Positions 22,120 to 34,709 are shown, counted from the first letter of the stretch. The stretch: 64,000 nt of DNA from Luidia sarsii (GCA_949987565.1 OX465103.1:17307280-17371279); one strand, 5' to 3'. Program-made: numbers and translations. The notes: generated by a model not told the origin, from the letters alone.

Positions 22120-24140
22120 CAAGTCTGGTGTAGAGTAACTTGGAAGGTGCATTTTGCCACGTGCAGTATCTATAGTTCGCCTATTTTATCAGTAGGGCCC
22201 CCGTCAATGTATTGGAACTCACGCTGTTTGTGCACGGTAGTTATACTTGGGCGCATTTGGGTCAAGTAATCGCTTCCCCTGTCGCCCGCTGACCCACTTC
22301 GCCCGAGAATGGTCTGCACCTCGGGCTCCCTGAGTTTGATTGGTATTTCTCCTCACTTCCGCCGACTGGCGATGGCTTTCATCGTCTCTAATGGGCGACA
22401 CCCCTCCCCCCCTACACCCCTCGCCTTCCCCTATACCTCCGCCTCTTCCCCCACCCCTCGCAAAGACGGAGTAAAAGAAGGCCTGCAATCGCTTAAGCTA
22501 TCCCGTAAACCAAATTGGGTCGATCTGTCGGGAAGGAAGAATACATTAGAAGTCTCATCGTGCTGACACGTTTTTTCCCATAATGATATTCACGTGTGGT
22601 TCAATGTGATCCTATTTTATATGTTTTCAAACTGGAGATTTGCCGGAGTAAGACGCACGATGCATTGCTCATGCGTTTCGAATGGGTAAATTCATCCCGC
22701 CCTGAAATGCGCATTCGTCCCTGACAGTACATACGATGCATTCTGAGCTAGCGTTGTGAATGCGTCCGCGGTTTTTATGGAATTTGATATGAGAATTCGC
22801 ACCTGATTCAGTATAGACAAGGATTGCACCTTATTGAGTATAGACAAGGTTCTGCTGAGATCGAAACATCGGACCCTACTACTTATAGAGCTTTGCGTTT
22901 TGCTCATTCAAGACGGTAAGCAGTTTTCAAAAATGTTGGCAATGCGTCAAAACAGAACCAGATAATGTTTCCAATGTTCGGGAAATAATTATTGAGGTTA
23001 AAATATTGTAGAGTGTGAATTCATGCCGCATTTTGCTCGGCTTAATCAACACTGTAATCAGTGCCACTTACTTGCATTCGGGGTATTCGTATGGCATAAT
23101 ATCGAAATTATTTGAGAAACTTCTGACAGGTCTGACAGTACTGACAAATATAGGCCTATTTACGGCACGAGATTGAAAACAAGACAAGCTGCAGCTCTTA
23201 AGAAAAGACTGCATTGTTATTACCGGTACTCAAAGCATTCTGAGGAAATTTACTTGTTTTGTACGGGTCCGACTATTTAAAAAGGCCATTTCTAATAGTT
23301 CTGTGCATGCCCTTGTATGCACTTTTAGTGAAATAAAATCACTATTATCTTTTATAAGCACGGAGATAATTATAAGGAAGTCGAAATAGCCGATTCAATT
23401 TTGTGCGTGAAGCAGTCAGGGCGCCCTCTCGCGTTACAGCAGCGGTCATGAACCGCAGAGTCGCTTGTAAAATTCGTGTGGGGAAAGAACGATGACAGGT
23501 TAATGGTTAGGTTGTAGATTAGAGGAAATGAACTAGCGATCATTGTCTACCACAATTTAACATCAACTGTACCACCGCCATCCTCAGAGCCAAAACTAAA
23601 CTGAAACCCTGATAACACAGCAATGAGCGAATAGGTCCCGTCATTGACGAAACGCTGAGGGCGCCCTACTTAAATGAAAATCCCATCGGTCGATTCCCCA
23701 CCCCCCTCCCCTCCCCCCCCCCCCCCCCCAAAAGGGAATAAACAAGAAAGTAGAGTGTTCTCTATCCGGTACCGGGGTGAATTTCATTAATATTAATTAA
23801 ATTCTCGAGACATCTCGAGTGCACGCACAGTATTAACTATAGGGGCTTTGTGGAGTCTTGATAAGACTTGTTCAGCGACGCAAACATCGGCGAGGTCTCG
23901 AGGGCGAATCTTGGAAAGAGTGCAGCGGTGCCAAGAGCAGCCTGGGTTTCTTGTGAGTCTGAGGTGGCAAGCGATAAGTTGCTCAGTGGATGAGTTTTGA
24001 TACATTGTGGGTGCATTGAGCCCTCTCCCTGCCGTTCACTGTCTAAAATAGCATGAGCATTCCTTTTCCGGCTCAGTGCAAGTGTTGCAATGGGGCCCAA
24101 CACTTAAAAGCTGTGCTTCTTGGTGGGTCCCTCTGCAGTA
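22120..24140. other. No recognised gene
   Basis: It contains an F1 fragment around 22,835-22,935 and a C-run near 23,700-23,730. No exon with good splice sites and coding content was seen. Confidence 0.35.
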
Positions 24141-24149
24141 TCACATTCA

Positions 24150-24293
24150 TGTTCATTTATATTAAGTTATCACTTAATGTGCCAGTCCTTTCACTATTAA
24201 TTTTGCCTATTCATTCTTTGTGATGTACATTCTGTGATAATTATGTGCGTTGTTGGTTGATGCTGTGGAGAAGAAATAAACTAAACTAAACTA
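24150..24293 (+). mobile_element. Probable LINE 3' tail
   Basis: The sequence ends gtggagaagaaataaac followed by tandem taaac/actaa pentamers, the form typical of CR1/L2-type non-LTR retrotransposon 3' ends. No reverse transcriptase frame is visible upstream, so it is a 5'-truncated relic. Confidence 0.4.
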
Positions 24294-25300
24294 GAAGGCA
24301 CTGTATGTATGGGACCTAATAATGTGCATATCCAAGTAGAAACACTCAATACTGCGCAAGGAAACACCAGATATATCATACTCAGCCCTTCGCACTTGCT
24401 AAGGCCCTACTGTTTTTGCGTGCATTTTGTCAATTGCTGACTTTGACCCCTGAGGTTGCAAGTTTTTGAGACAAATACCTGAGGTGGTCCATCAGAAGTG
24501 CGAGATGGGCCGTCTCATAGTCTGATATGCAGGGGACAACCTGACACAGAGCAAACGATACGATACACGGGTTGGGGACCTAAAGCATACATGGATGATA
24601 CCCTGGCCTCCGATCTCCCGCCCGGAAAAAAAAACCAACCTAGCTAACCCTGCCTCGAGGATTGACACAACATGGGAGGACCTGAAACTTATTAAGTCAC
24701 GCTCTCGGTCACAGAAAGCAGAACCACGTGCGACTGCTGTTCTGCTATGACTGCTCTCACCCCATAATACCTGATATGCAATTTTTGTTTTCCCTCATGG
24801 TGCAGACATGATTTAAAATAAATATAAAACAATGTTTATATCACCGGCATGGGAGATTCCAGAAACGCCGGTATGCGGCCAGATATCCGTTGGGAATATG
24901 GCCCACGGTGTCTTGTCTGGCGCAACCCATACAAATGCAGTGTTGCCCGTGTTCCAATAGGCTCCCAATCCGCTGCAGCCGGTATATAACACAAATAGAC
25001 AACTCAGTATTATATCCTGACACGAGAGCGTAAAGTCACCGAGGCAGTGCAGCTTCTGGTATCGATCTACTTTTGGGGGGGGGGGGGGGGTTCAAAGTGC
25101 TCATCGAGAAATTTGAATTGGATATTTGATCGTCGTCAACCAATTTCTAGACGCCGCTTGTATAGTAGAGCATGCCTTTCCAACGAGAGTTTAGCCTGCT
25201 GGAATGAGGGCAAAACCTCACTGAATTGCATTCTCCTCAACGCAAGCATCTTTATTTCGATATCTATAAAGCATGCCTCCTACTTTAAACCGTAAATGCG
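24294..25300. other. No recognised gene
   Basis: Unassigned DNA with a G-run at 25,074-25,090. A family A SINE tail (gggcaaaacctcactgaat) lies at about 25,200-25,255. Confidence 0.3.
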
Positions 25301-25417
25301 TCACAGTTTATTTTGCAGCGAGCCTTAGAATGAAAGACGTGTCCTGGGGGTGCAGCACATAGTTGCCAAGACCTTCATAAAAAGACTGGTTGCCGTCAAC
25401 GTTCAATATGTCAACAA

Positions 25418-25657
25418 ATGGCAATGAAAGCCAGCGCCTCAGAAACCCAGGGTCGTCCCCCGGACTGGTTCCCTGACAAAGTGCAGCGCCTTTCCGATCT
25501 TGACGCGACGGCCGGTCACCAGCTGACAGAGAAAGCGACGGAGGTGGAGGTCCCCGGGGTCGCCATGGTGATTGGCGCCCACAAAATTGCCACATATTCG
25601 CGCCGGGGCGCTGCCGAGAGACAGAGTGTGGAAACCGCTTCACTTCGCCACCCTTGA
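25418..25657 (+). CDS. Possible small protein or exon, unidentified
   Basis: The 79-codon frame starts in a fair context (caacaaATGGCAATG) and has GC-rich third positions. It is rich in charged and helical residues (DWFPDKVQRLSDLDATAG). No domain is recognised. The opposite strand is also open over 25,308-25,643 and ends in a protein-like stretch (VDGNQSFYEGLGNYV), so which strand codes, if either, is undecided. No clear splice sites fix the limits. Confidence 0.25.
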   Translation: MAMKASASETQGRPPDWFPDKVQRLSDLDATAGHQLTEKATEVEVPGVAMVIGAHKIATYSRRGAAERQSVETASLRHP

Positions 25658-25799
25658 CCTTCTAAAAACCCACGAGCTCGCTACACCAGAGGTCACGCTA
25701 GTCAATAATAAACGGTTTCTGCCCGTACGTGCAACCCCTAAATCGAGGTTAAAGGGGGAAACTTGATCACCCTCAATCTTGTTTGTGATATGATTATAT

Positions 25800-28330
25800 A
25801 CACAGCGTGCGTGATTTCTGCGTAGGCCTTACTAATAATAAGGCACTAACTTTGTGGGTCTATTTCAAGAGGGGCCATGCAAAGCATGTCATGAACGAGG
25901 CATGGGTTCTCACTGGCAGTTCAGTTCTCAATTCTGCAGACCCAACTCCCCCAAGGTAACGAAGTCCAAAACCACAACGAGTGTGTTACAGACGGTCGGC
26001 GAAGTCTGCATTGAAGATGCTGAAAGTGACTCTCCAGTACATTTCTCTAATGCTAAAAGCACAAGAATGGTTGGGCCATTGGTTTTCCTGATGCACGTCC
26101 TCAAGCTATATACAGGGGGCGCCCTACACACAATCCGTTTCAACCCGTTGGTCAATTAATCCGTCAAAAGTAAGGAAATACACGCGTGCAAATGTTTACA
26201 GACTGCTCGGATTCAAGAACGGGCCGAAGAAAAGCTCTCAAACGGCAATTCCACAGTCAGTCCACTGGTTCGCATTGTTAACTACTGTTGACTGACGGGG
26301 AATAGGAGGTGTGTTCATTTTTACAAACAATCTCCGATGTTGGAATGAAAAGGTTGCAGGCGACACTCACTTTTCCAATTTTCTGCGCGTTTGACATAAA
26401 GCACCTATGGATTTTGCACCTCTGGGAGATTTTGAGAGCGTTAGTGTCGTGGTGACAACGGCTCCCCCCCTCTCTCTCTCTCCCTCAGTCTCTTCCTCTC
26501 TATCTCTCTCTCTCTCTCTCCCTCTCTCTCTCTACCTCTCTCTACCTCTCTCTCTCTGTCACTCTCTTCATCTATATCACTCTCTCTCTCCCTCAGTCTC
26601 TTCCTCTCTATCTCTCTCTCCCTCTCTCTCTTTTTTGATGTACGTCAGCGAAATAGGAGTAGATACAGTCGTCATTTCTGTACTCAACTCCTATGAGTAT
26701 GGGTGGTTAAATGTTACAACTAAAACTGTATATCGTTTGTACTTGTACCATCTCTAGATCCCCAGCTAAAGTAAAGAGATCTGGTACACGTACGTACCGT
26801 GGTGCATCACGGTGTTATCGATATAATTATATAACAGCGAGAAAACAAACATAGTGGTGAAATGGAGGAAGAAGATATTGTTTTAACCTCGGGTTTTAGT
26901 TGGGATGTTTAGAATCATTTAGAACTAGAACAAGAAATGCCGACCACAATCAGTACTTCCTTGTACACCAACACAGACCCAAAATCTTCGGAACGAGAGT
27001 ACATGGTATGGTATAGATGCTAGTATCTCGTACAGACAAGCGCGCTACACACTCCCGCCCCCTTTCCAAATGACAACGAACGTCCTGGTATTACACCGGC
27101 ATAAAATGGGCAGTAGCAAATCATGCAGATAAGCGAGCTCGGCGGAGCTCCATTTAAATTTATATTGCCTAGGCCCCTAGACGTTCATGTATTTATGTGT
27201 CAGCATCACAATTTAATGCATACACCAGCGACCTTGAGCTATAACGGTCGTCAAAAGATATCTACAGCGGTATTCAATTTATACACACAACCTTTTGCAA
27301 AATCCGTCTGCGACAGACATGCACACCAAGCGAAGGAAGAACAACAATTGCTGGTAGTTTGACTGCGCTATCATTTGTTTTATGTCGACCGCGGAGAAAT
27401 AATACAGACACAGGGGGGAAGGACTCGCAACGCAGCTAATGGAATGTCATTGTGGTGGGACCAGCTGGCTTAGCACAATGGAACACCCACCCTGGGTTAT
27501 GGCACAGACCAGTTACACATTCCTGACTTTCAGATTGGACGTGATTATAATTAGAATTACTGATGGGTGGTTATTGGCCGGCACAGCTGTCGGTGAAGAC
27601 CGCATTCCGGGAAATAATAATTGATACATTGGAAGGGGCAGGGCAGACAGTGACAATGGGCGTCTCGAACATTTGGGGTGGGTTCCCCCTCCCCAATGTT
27701 CCCAAACGGAACGCGGGCACGTGGCGTGTGTCTAGACGTGGTCACGTAGGTGGGGGTCCGATACCTTTCTTTCGTGTCCAGACAGTTGAGTTAAACATTG
27801 GCAGACCCGTGGTGGCAGTGGTCTTGCTCAAATCACGTCCCCTTTCCAACACCCTCCCCAACCAGAACCTATACCGTCGCAGTGACATCACGATCATGCA
27901 CGTTATACTTGCCCAATGCAGACTGTTTAAAACAGTTAAATTTGGAGGGAAAGTATATCGAATTGCAATCGTATTCCATTTACTTCAATTTAATTCAATG
28001 ACGGCATTCAGTGTTAGGTTCATTCACTGATGCATTTTCCTTTGTGTTGAGCACGCAACCGCACAGTTGAACAGCTAAGAATACCCTGGGAGGCACACTT
28101 CACAATCGCAGGGACACTTTTCAGGCTAATTTACAAGTGCTTATCGCACCGAAAGGGGTTAAAAGTTTAAGTCAATGTCGATCAATACAACGCCGGTAAC
28201 CAGAAATGGGGCTGCTATAAAGGGCGAGTTACTATTAGTGTTATGAACCGACACAGTGCCTGGCGGCTGCCATTGATCCGCGAATAAGTCAATGCCAACA
28301 AAATCGGACAGGGCTATTAATCATAATTGC
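25800..28330. other. No recognised gene; CT microsatellite inside
   Basis: It contains a CT/CTCC microsatellite at 26,463-26,632. Open frames here are short and have no domain signature. Confidence 0.35.
26463..26632. repeat. CT microsatellite
   Basis: (CT)n with CCCTCAGTCTCTTCC interruptions repeated in two blocks, similar in vocabulary to 15.9-16.1 kb. Confidence 0.85.
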
Positions 28331-28339
28331 CACAAAATG

Positions 28340-28540
28340 TAACGCCATGTAACAGGAGTGTGGCTCTGAATAGAGCCGGTAACTCAACGTTTCGAATAGT
28401 GTGTACTCTGCCCCTCGTCAGGAGGTAAACGTTGAGTTACGAAAGAGAAACGTTACATGCAAACCACGAACCTTCCACTTAGTACATGGAGGAAGGCATG
28501 CAAACATTCAAGTCTTATGTAACAAATTCTTGCTTTTGCC
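28340..28540 (+). mobile_element. Foldback element F2, copy 1
   Basis: It contains agagccggtaactcaacg, gtgtgtactctgcccctcg and the inverted partner cgttgagttac, then aaccttccacttagtac. These are the same words as the hairpin at 40,814-41,063 and the flanks of the 67-bp satellite at 59.3-60.6 kb. Confidence 0.6.
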
Positions 28541-28924
28541 TATAAATTACGTTTGTCATAATTATCATATTATGCAAACCGTATAGCTGCGTGTCGGGGG
28601 TACCAGCATGGACGAGTCTGACATAATTATTCGGGGGTTAACCAAAATGTGAACCTGAAACAGCTTATAGTTATATCTTCCGTTCTATCATTGGACGTCC
28701 AGTGCAATTAAATATTCCAGCGTATGTATGCAGTGTAAAAATAATCAAGCATTGAGTTACACCATGATCTACAAATAGCCTACAATTGCAGGTTTAGAGG
28801 TGACTGTACAGTACTTAACCACTAAAAATTGTCTTCCTACTACTATATGTATGTACTACCACTAGTACTTATCTAAACCGAAGTGGAGAGAAGCTAATTT
28901 CGAAATTGGGATACAAGTAAAGAG

Positions 28925-28995
28925 TTTAGAAAAAGAAATTTGACTATCGGGATTCGAACTCAGGCCTCTGTTTTACCGGATTGCCTGAGCCCTGA
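28925..28995 (-). mobile_element. Family B tRNA-derived SINE fragment
   Basis: The minus strand carries a B-box gagttcgaatcccgatag followed by the family's caaatttcttt word. The A-box side is altered. Confidence 0.4.
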
Positions 28996-29113
28996 GTTCA
29001 GTCCACGTCCAGCTAAATAAATGTATCAGTCATTGTCATAAATAATTCCTAACTACCGAGGATTGTGTCAAGGATTCGGATTGCTTGTTTTTTGTCAGCA
29101 GGCCAGTACTCAC

Positions 29114-29405
29114 CCCCGTATCCACTTCTGATGCTGTAATCTAGGCGACGGCACGAGTCCGCGGACAGCGAGGCAGGCAGGCCGCGGTGATGCCGCCGGA
29201 CGGGGGTGTACCTCCGCTGGAAGGGCCGGTGGCCGGGCGAGTGCGGCAACGGCCACCGACCCGCAGCGGCCCCGGCCCCGGCCCCGGCCCCGGCCCCGGC
29301 CCCGGCCCGGGCCGACGACGTCCGGGGCCCGATGCCGCGGGCCGAATCGCGACCGTCATCGGTGTACTCGGGCAGGGACTGCGTTCTCCTTGCCACCGGC
29401 AGCAT
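29114..29405 (-). CDS. Possible first coding exon in a CpG island, unidentified
   Basis: The ATG at 29,405 (context GCGCCATGC) is preceded closely by an in-frame TGA. The frame begins MLPVARRTQSLPEYTDDGRD and ends at a good donor (GGGG then GTGAGT) in phase 1 after the coding tail RRLDYSIRSGYGG. Length is 292 bp (97 codons plus one base). The middle contains Ala-Gly repeats encoded by a GGGGCC tract, flanked by arginine-rich segments. The overlapping minus frame of 139 codons (Gly-Pro repeats) lacks a matching donor. Family not recognised, and no partner exon was found below 29,114. Probably a real 5' exon but unproven. Confidence 0.4.
29268..29303 (-). repeat. (GGGGCC)6 hexanucleotide repeat
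   Basis: Six perfect GGCCCC units on the plus strand (GGGGCC on minus), extended by imperfect units to about 29,312. It lies inside the candidate exon and would encode Gly-Ala, Gly-Pro or Gly-Arg dipeptides depending on frame. Confidence 0.9.
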
Positions 29406-29845
29406 GGCGCATCTTCACGGGGGCCCGATGGCGACCCGTCCGGTCCCACCACGCCTCCACACGAGCAGCCCCCAACCGAAGGCCCAGGGCCAGGGACGCA
29501 CCGATAATTTCCAATCGCAAAGGGTCCTTTCACCAAGCTCGCACATCCACGGACACGCACAAGCAGAGAGACATTCTGAAGTCCAACGATTCTCGATGGC
29601 AGTTACCTGGAGTCCGAGTAATTGTCGAGACTCTCAGTAGAGAATGTCAAACGATCGACCTCGAGGATGAACAGCGTGTAGGCCATGTCACTGATACAGC
29701 ACTGTGTATGGATGGAACGGTTCACAAGAAAACACCTTTCCATCCCGCCTGGCCTAGAGGCAGTGGTTGGGAGATGGGAGCCACGGAAACCATAGTAAAT
29801 CCACTATGGGGGAGGGTCCGGGACCCGACCAACCGCAGGGATGTT

Positions 29846-29912
29846 CCCACTAGTACTACTACTAGTACAGTAGTATAGTACTAGTAGTACTAGTACTGTA
29901 GTAGTAGTACCA
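29846..29912. repeat. ACTAGT/AGTACT palindromic microsatellite
   Basis: Mixed (ACT/AGT) triplets, with actagtactactactag facing ctagtagtactagtac, give a self-complementary tract able to form a cruciform. Confidence 0.7.
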
Positions 29913-30737
29913 CAAGCCTGGGGTAAGCTCCACTCGTTATTCGGTCAGTATTTCTGGCCGTGTATGCCTACCAGGCATTATAATACCGCACTACACGAGA
30001 GTACTGTACGTTTCATGCCAATGGCTTAGTGCTGCGATGGGCATGGAACCACCTGGGATGGGCATCCGACCCGAAGTGCACGTATCTGCATACATATACA
30101 GCTACAGTAGTTGATACATAATACAGTAATTGATGTGTAACGACGCATAACGCTAATTTCAAAGGAAAAACCAAAGTTGATGGGGCTAGTATCAAACAAG
30201 TCCTTGATGGTATCATAACAAATTGGTGGTGGTAATAAATTCTCTGAATTCAATTCCGTGCTGCTGAAAATCGCAGTAGACGTACAAACAGACTACATGT
30301 TCGTGTTCCTAGAGATGAACTTCCTGTCCACGTAACGGTCGGTCATCGTCAGCAAAATGCGTATCTGATGTTACCTGTTAGCTTTGCTGCATTTCCGATC
30401 GGAGCACGTACAATTTAAAAAAACACACAATGAGACACGGGGCCGAGGGGGCGTGGCCTTTGGTCACGTCTATCATTTCATCGTGCGGCAGATGGACACA
30501 TCAAACAAATGGGGGAATGGCATAGGGTCAGTAGTGAATCTCAATACAATGTGCAACGCTGCCTTCACCGATCCACCACTATCACAGCCAGAATTTACAC
30601 CAGGAATTGTTCCTTTTTTTATCAGAGCCTCACGAACATGCACTAAGTACAGCAAACGTGACGGTCACGACGACAGAGTTTCCATTCAACACTTCTTTTC
30701 AATGCCGTAATTGCGAGCACACGATCGCCTGGTCATC

Positions 30738-31055
30738 ATGCACTCTCTAAAATGCAAAAGAGTAAATAATCCACTCGCACAAAGAGTTGAAATTTCCTCA
30801 AGCAAAGCCAAAATCGCTCAAAAAGAGTGAAAATCACTGCAAGAGGTGCGGAAACCGTTAAGAATGAAGTCATACACCACTCTACATTATAGAGGAGCCA
30901 TATGGAGGACAACTCTTTTTGCGTCCATTATGGCCGGCTCCTTACAAGAGTGGGATTTCACTTCAGTCTTTTAGAGCGGCTTTGTCTTTTTATACAGCGA
31001 TTTCCACTCCTTGAGAGAGTGAATTATGCAGTCGTTTGCATTGAGGGAGCAGCCC
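30738..31055. mobile_element. Possible foldback element
   Basis: The outer words cactctctaaaatgcaaaag and ccactccttgagagagtga are inverted relatives. The interior is dense in aagagt and its complement actctt. A target-site duplication was not confirmed. Confidence 0.3.
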
Positions 31056-31654
31056 AAACCGATGAGGCGACGCGGTGCGTGGAACGCAAGGGCGCAGAGG
31101 TACTGGGTTAAGTATACAAAAGAAATGGGCACGGCCTACCACGAGAAGAATTTGTTGCGTGAATTTGAACAGCTTGATAGAAACTGCCTTTGAGAGACCG
31201 TGATAAAACCGGACAAAGAAAAATGGGATAACATTCGGGAAGATTATAGGAAACGTTGATGTTTGCTCAGATTTCCTTCTTACAGTAAAATACAACAAAT
31301 GTGGCAAACTTCTTACTGACTAAGATGACCAAAAACCGAATAATCACATCATTTATTCGGAGGGCCTGACGTTTCAAAGACAGAATTTTACTGGCATTTC
31401 ATTTCAGATGTCTTTAAATCCAATGACACAAGCGACTCGACGATTCTGTTTTTAAGAGATATCATCAAATAATTAAAGCTACCTCTAAGTAATTAAAGCT
31501 ATCTGTAAATAATTAAAGATATCCTAAAATAAATCGAAAAGATCGTCGCTTAAGTCACAAAATGTTCAAACGGCTTTCCATACATTGAACATGACATGAA
31601 AGTATGACTGTCATGTCGCGATTTTCAGTTCAGGGAACGAAGGATTTTTTTTCT

Positions 31655-31725
31655 TGTTCAGCGGGCAAAGCACTTAGCACAGCAGTGCTTATTACGTCAA
31701 GGGCAAGGGCAAACTCTCATTGAAT
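31655..31725 (+). mobile_element. Family A SINE, 3' body only
   Basis: Contains agcgggcaaagcactt, gtgcttattacgtc and gggcaaactctcattgaa, matching the family A body without the tRNA head. Confidence 0.5.
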
Positions 31726-32527
31726 AACTGTATATAATCACCTTGAATTTATAAGGGGGGCATTATAGAGGGCCTGACTTTTCGATTCTAGTAGGATTTT
31801 TCCCTTCCTTCACGAAGGATAGTTCCAGTATCGAGGATTTCAAACTCGCTAAAGCCTAAAACTAGGATTGTGAATGTATCAAGGGAGAATGTCAGATGCG
31901 GTTTTCCGGCACAGCATAAAGTTCGTAGGTCGTTTATTATTTTGTGGTGCGGGCTTTGGATCAGGCGAGGTTGGAATCTGTAGATGACCCGCACGATTCT
32001 GTGGTGTGTGGGTGTGTGTGTGTTATGTGTTTTGGTGGGGGTTTTGTATAGGTGGGCTGGAGAAGTACATGGCCTCCAGTGTAAATCCTGGACAAACTGA
32101 AGCTATAAGCCTCGGAGCAGCTCAGGGGTCGCCCGAAGCAGCTGCACTGTGCCTCGTGGTTCATGTTGAGGGTCACCGGGCCCAATGCGATCCCATGCGC
32201 TTGCTATACGAATGCAGTGGGTTACAGCCTGCGTTCGCTGACCGATAATAACCCTCCGGCACTCCTACAAGCAGTCTGTGTACATACTCCCCATCTTGCC
32301 AATAACGGCACGGTGCGTGAATGCAAACGGACAGATATAGGCCTATATAGGTGCCTGACACATCTCAACAAACTTGACAGGCCGACACGCAACATGAGAT
32401 TCTTGTTTCAACTTTCCATTAGGTTCTGGCTCCACACTAATCTTTTCGTTTACATTACCCAACGAGTGTATATTCTAGTTGCATATGGTAATAAAGTCAT
32501 AATTGATAACTGGTTGATACGGTATGA

Positions 32528-32675
32528 GCTCATGAGTCGTGACTCGGATTCAAGTCCGTCTTGAGTCTGATTTGCCGTGACTCGAACCCGGGCTCGAGTC
32601 ACGATAACAAAATGACTCAGACTCGGACTCGGACCTATTGACTCGAACTCGGACTCGGACTTGGATTCGGCGGGC
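32528..32675 (+). repeat. GACTCGG-type dispersed simple repeat, copy 2
   Basis: Irregular gactcggactcgg words, including the palindromic gactcgaacccgggctcgagtc. Confidence 0.6.
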
Positions 32676-33468
32676 GAAACTTATAACTTGATGGGGAGAA
32701 AAATGCCGTCAAATAGTTGGCATTACGACACTTGAGCATGTTATACAATGTATATAGATTTCAATCACCGGCAAGCTGTTTTTACAAGCTCGTATATTGG
32801 GGCACATGAATTAGTCTTGCCTTGTCCAAGGCTGTCTCTACGGTACGGCACCGGGCAGAGATCAAGGCCACTCACGGCACAACGGCACTATACCACGCCG
32901 GATCCAAGCTGTACACGTACGGCTCGTGGACCTCGCCGCTGCCACCCCATGAATACACAACAGTGTCAGTGTGCGTACGTGGGGTGTGTACGAGCGTGTA
33001 CGAGCGTGTACGAAGCGGTCGTTACACAGGCAGCCCTTGAGTAGCAAACTCTCGTCGGATGAGATCAGAAGGTTTTCATGGTGGGAGTAGCAGAATAAAC
33101 GATAGGTTGTATCATGGAGGAAGGAAATATGGTTGTATTAATCATTGCGCTCCAGCTGACAGAGTAAGTGCGACTGCGCATTATCTACCTCTTACGTCAC
33201 TTAGTGGCGCTTTCGGGGGCTGTGCTCCAAGCAAGTAATCTGCTATGCATTGTCGGATATTTACCCAAGTAGGCCTAACCTGTACTTAGTACTCAACAAT
33301 GTTCTGTTTTATGGTCAATACTACAGGCACACGGGATTACATGATTACCCAAGAGAAGAACCGTAGGCCTAGGTGATATTATATTTCAAGTAACCAAAGG
33401 AAGATCATTCCATTAATATAAATTAAATTTCAAGAAGTTGTGGTACGAGTTTACCTCTTTTAATATCG

Positions 33469-33702
33469 TTAGCCTCTCCACAAAAAGATCAGGTGGTGGT
33501 AACGACAGGGGGCGCTGTTGTCGATCTCCACACGACTGACAACTTCCAATACCTTGACTGGAAGGTCTTGTACTCTAGCCCCGATTCTCGTAGGCAATTT
33601 ACTTCTATTGTCTATAATGTCGAGAATGTCTTCCAGCGCAAAATGCTCGGCGTATAGCTTCCCCTTCACAATACCTGGACGCGACCGATTCTCCCTCGGC
33701 AA
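33469..33702 (-). CDS. Weak coding candidate
   Basis: An open minus-strand frame of about 77 codons with protein-like composition (KLYAEHFALEDILDIIDNRS). No ATG start: the frame begins after a TAA and a TTG, so it would need an acceptor just upstream. Possible donors (CAAG then GTATTG) are mediocre. No domain recognised. Confidence 0.2.
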   Translation of the reverse strand: MPRENRSRPGIVKGKLYAEHFALEDILDIIDNRSKLPTRIGARVQDLPVKVLEVVSRVEIDNSAPCRYHHLIFLWRG

Positions 33703-33746
33703 GAATTATGCTAACAATTCATGTAGCCTGCATGGCTGAGCAAAAG

Positions 33747-33967
33747 TTGAAGTACGCACTGGACGCCATTTTAGTAAGCAACGGAATCTGTCGTCTGCTT
33801 TCCGTGCTCCGGAAATGAAGCGGGAGAGTAACAACAAAGTAACAACAAAGATACAACTTTGGATGCGTGAACAGAATGTGATAACTTTCGATATGACGTG
33901 ACCACGAAATAGAGAATGCGTGCGACTAAAATGGCATCCAGTACTGTGCGTACTTCATCCGGATGCG
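33747..33967. repeat. Short inverted repeat with ATGGCG start-like words
   Basis: The minus-strand actaaaatggcgtccagt ... gcgtacttc at 33,749-33,775 recurs on the plus strand at about 33,934-33,965 with one mismatch and a 5-bp insertion. The arms diverge outward from a 160-bp centre. Confidence 0.6.
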
Positions 33968-34224
33968 TGTGATCTCGCAAGAGTAGGCTATCTTGCGCGC
34001 TTCGCGCGCTATAGGATCTTTGGTTCATACACACACCCAAAGATGGTCAGAAAATAATTTTGGGGTTGTTGTTTTTTCAACCAACCGTACCCACCTCTGA
34101 TTACTGGCGAAGCCTATCAATTTGCATTACAGGGGAGAGGTGCCTGCGTTTCTGGTAAATTCTGGAACGAATAATGCTAGTCTTACCCGTGTGTCAAGCC
34201 TTGTCACTGAGTAGAAAGAATCTC

Positions 34225-34350
34225 AAAAGTTGATTTGAGAAAGGTCCTGCTAGGATCGAAACGTCAGGCCCTCTAACCTTTTTAGATGTATGCATTGCAG
34301 GTCATTTTTGTCAGTGAGCAGTCTGCAACAGGTTGTTGTAGTACCTTCAT
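34225..34350 (+). mobile_element. Foldback element F1, partial copy
   Basis: Carries aggtcctgctaggatcgaaa, cgtcaggccctctaac and gcaggtcatttttgtcagtg, the right half of F1. Confidence 0.6.
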
Positions 34351-34589
34351 GAGTAGAAAGACGTTTATGTTCAAACAAATCCGGGACAATTTTACTTATA
34401 ACTCCCGCCGTTAATGGTTGTTTGTGTACGGATGTGATAGAGATACAATCCCGGCCTGAAACTTGGAACGATATGTTGTAAAGTGTCGAGTTACCTCAAA
34501 CAAATCCAAGAGTATGCTAATGTTGCAAACCTTCTTTGTTTTTTGAAAATTGCTGGCCGATTCCAAATTCCAAAGTGCAAATTATGAAA

Positions 34590-34705
34590 ATACAAAGGGC
34601 CCGACGTTTCGATCCTGTCAAGACCTTTCAGAATGTCTCAGAGAAAGAACATTCTGCAAAAGTCCCCCAAGGATCGAAACTTCAGACCCTCTATATTAAA
34701 ACATA
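34590..34705 (+). mobile_element. Foldback element F1, copy
   Basis: The inverted words gggcccgacgtttcgatcct and aggatcgaaacttcagaccc enclose a short centre, the F1 foldback arrangement. Confidence 0.6.
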
Positions 34706-34709
34706 AAAC

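Larger units (their letters stand above)
29920..33460. other. No recognised gene
   Basis: It holds foldback-like sequence at 30,738-31,055, a 24-bp aattaaagctatct triplication at about 31,470-31,525, a SINE body at 31,655-31,725 and a GACTCGG patch at 32.5 kb. No exon was recognised. Confidence 0.35.
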
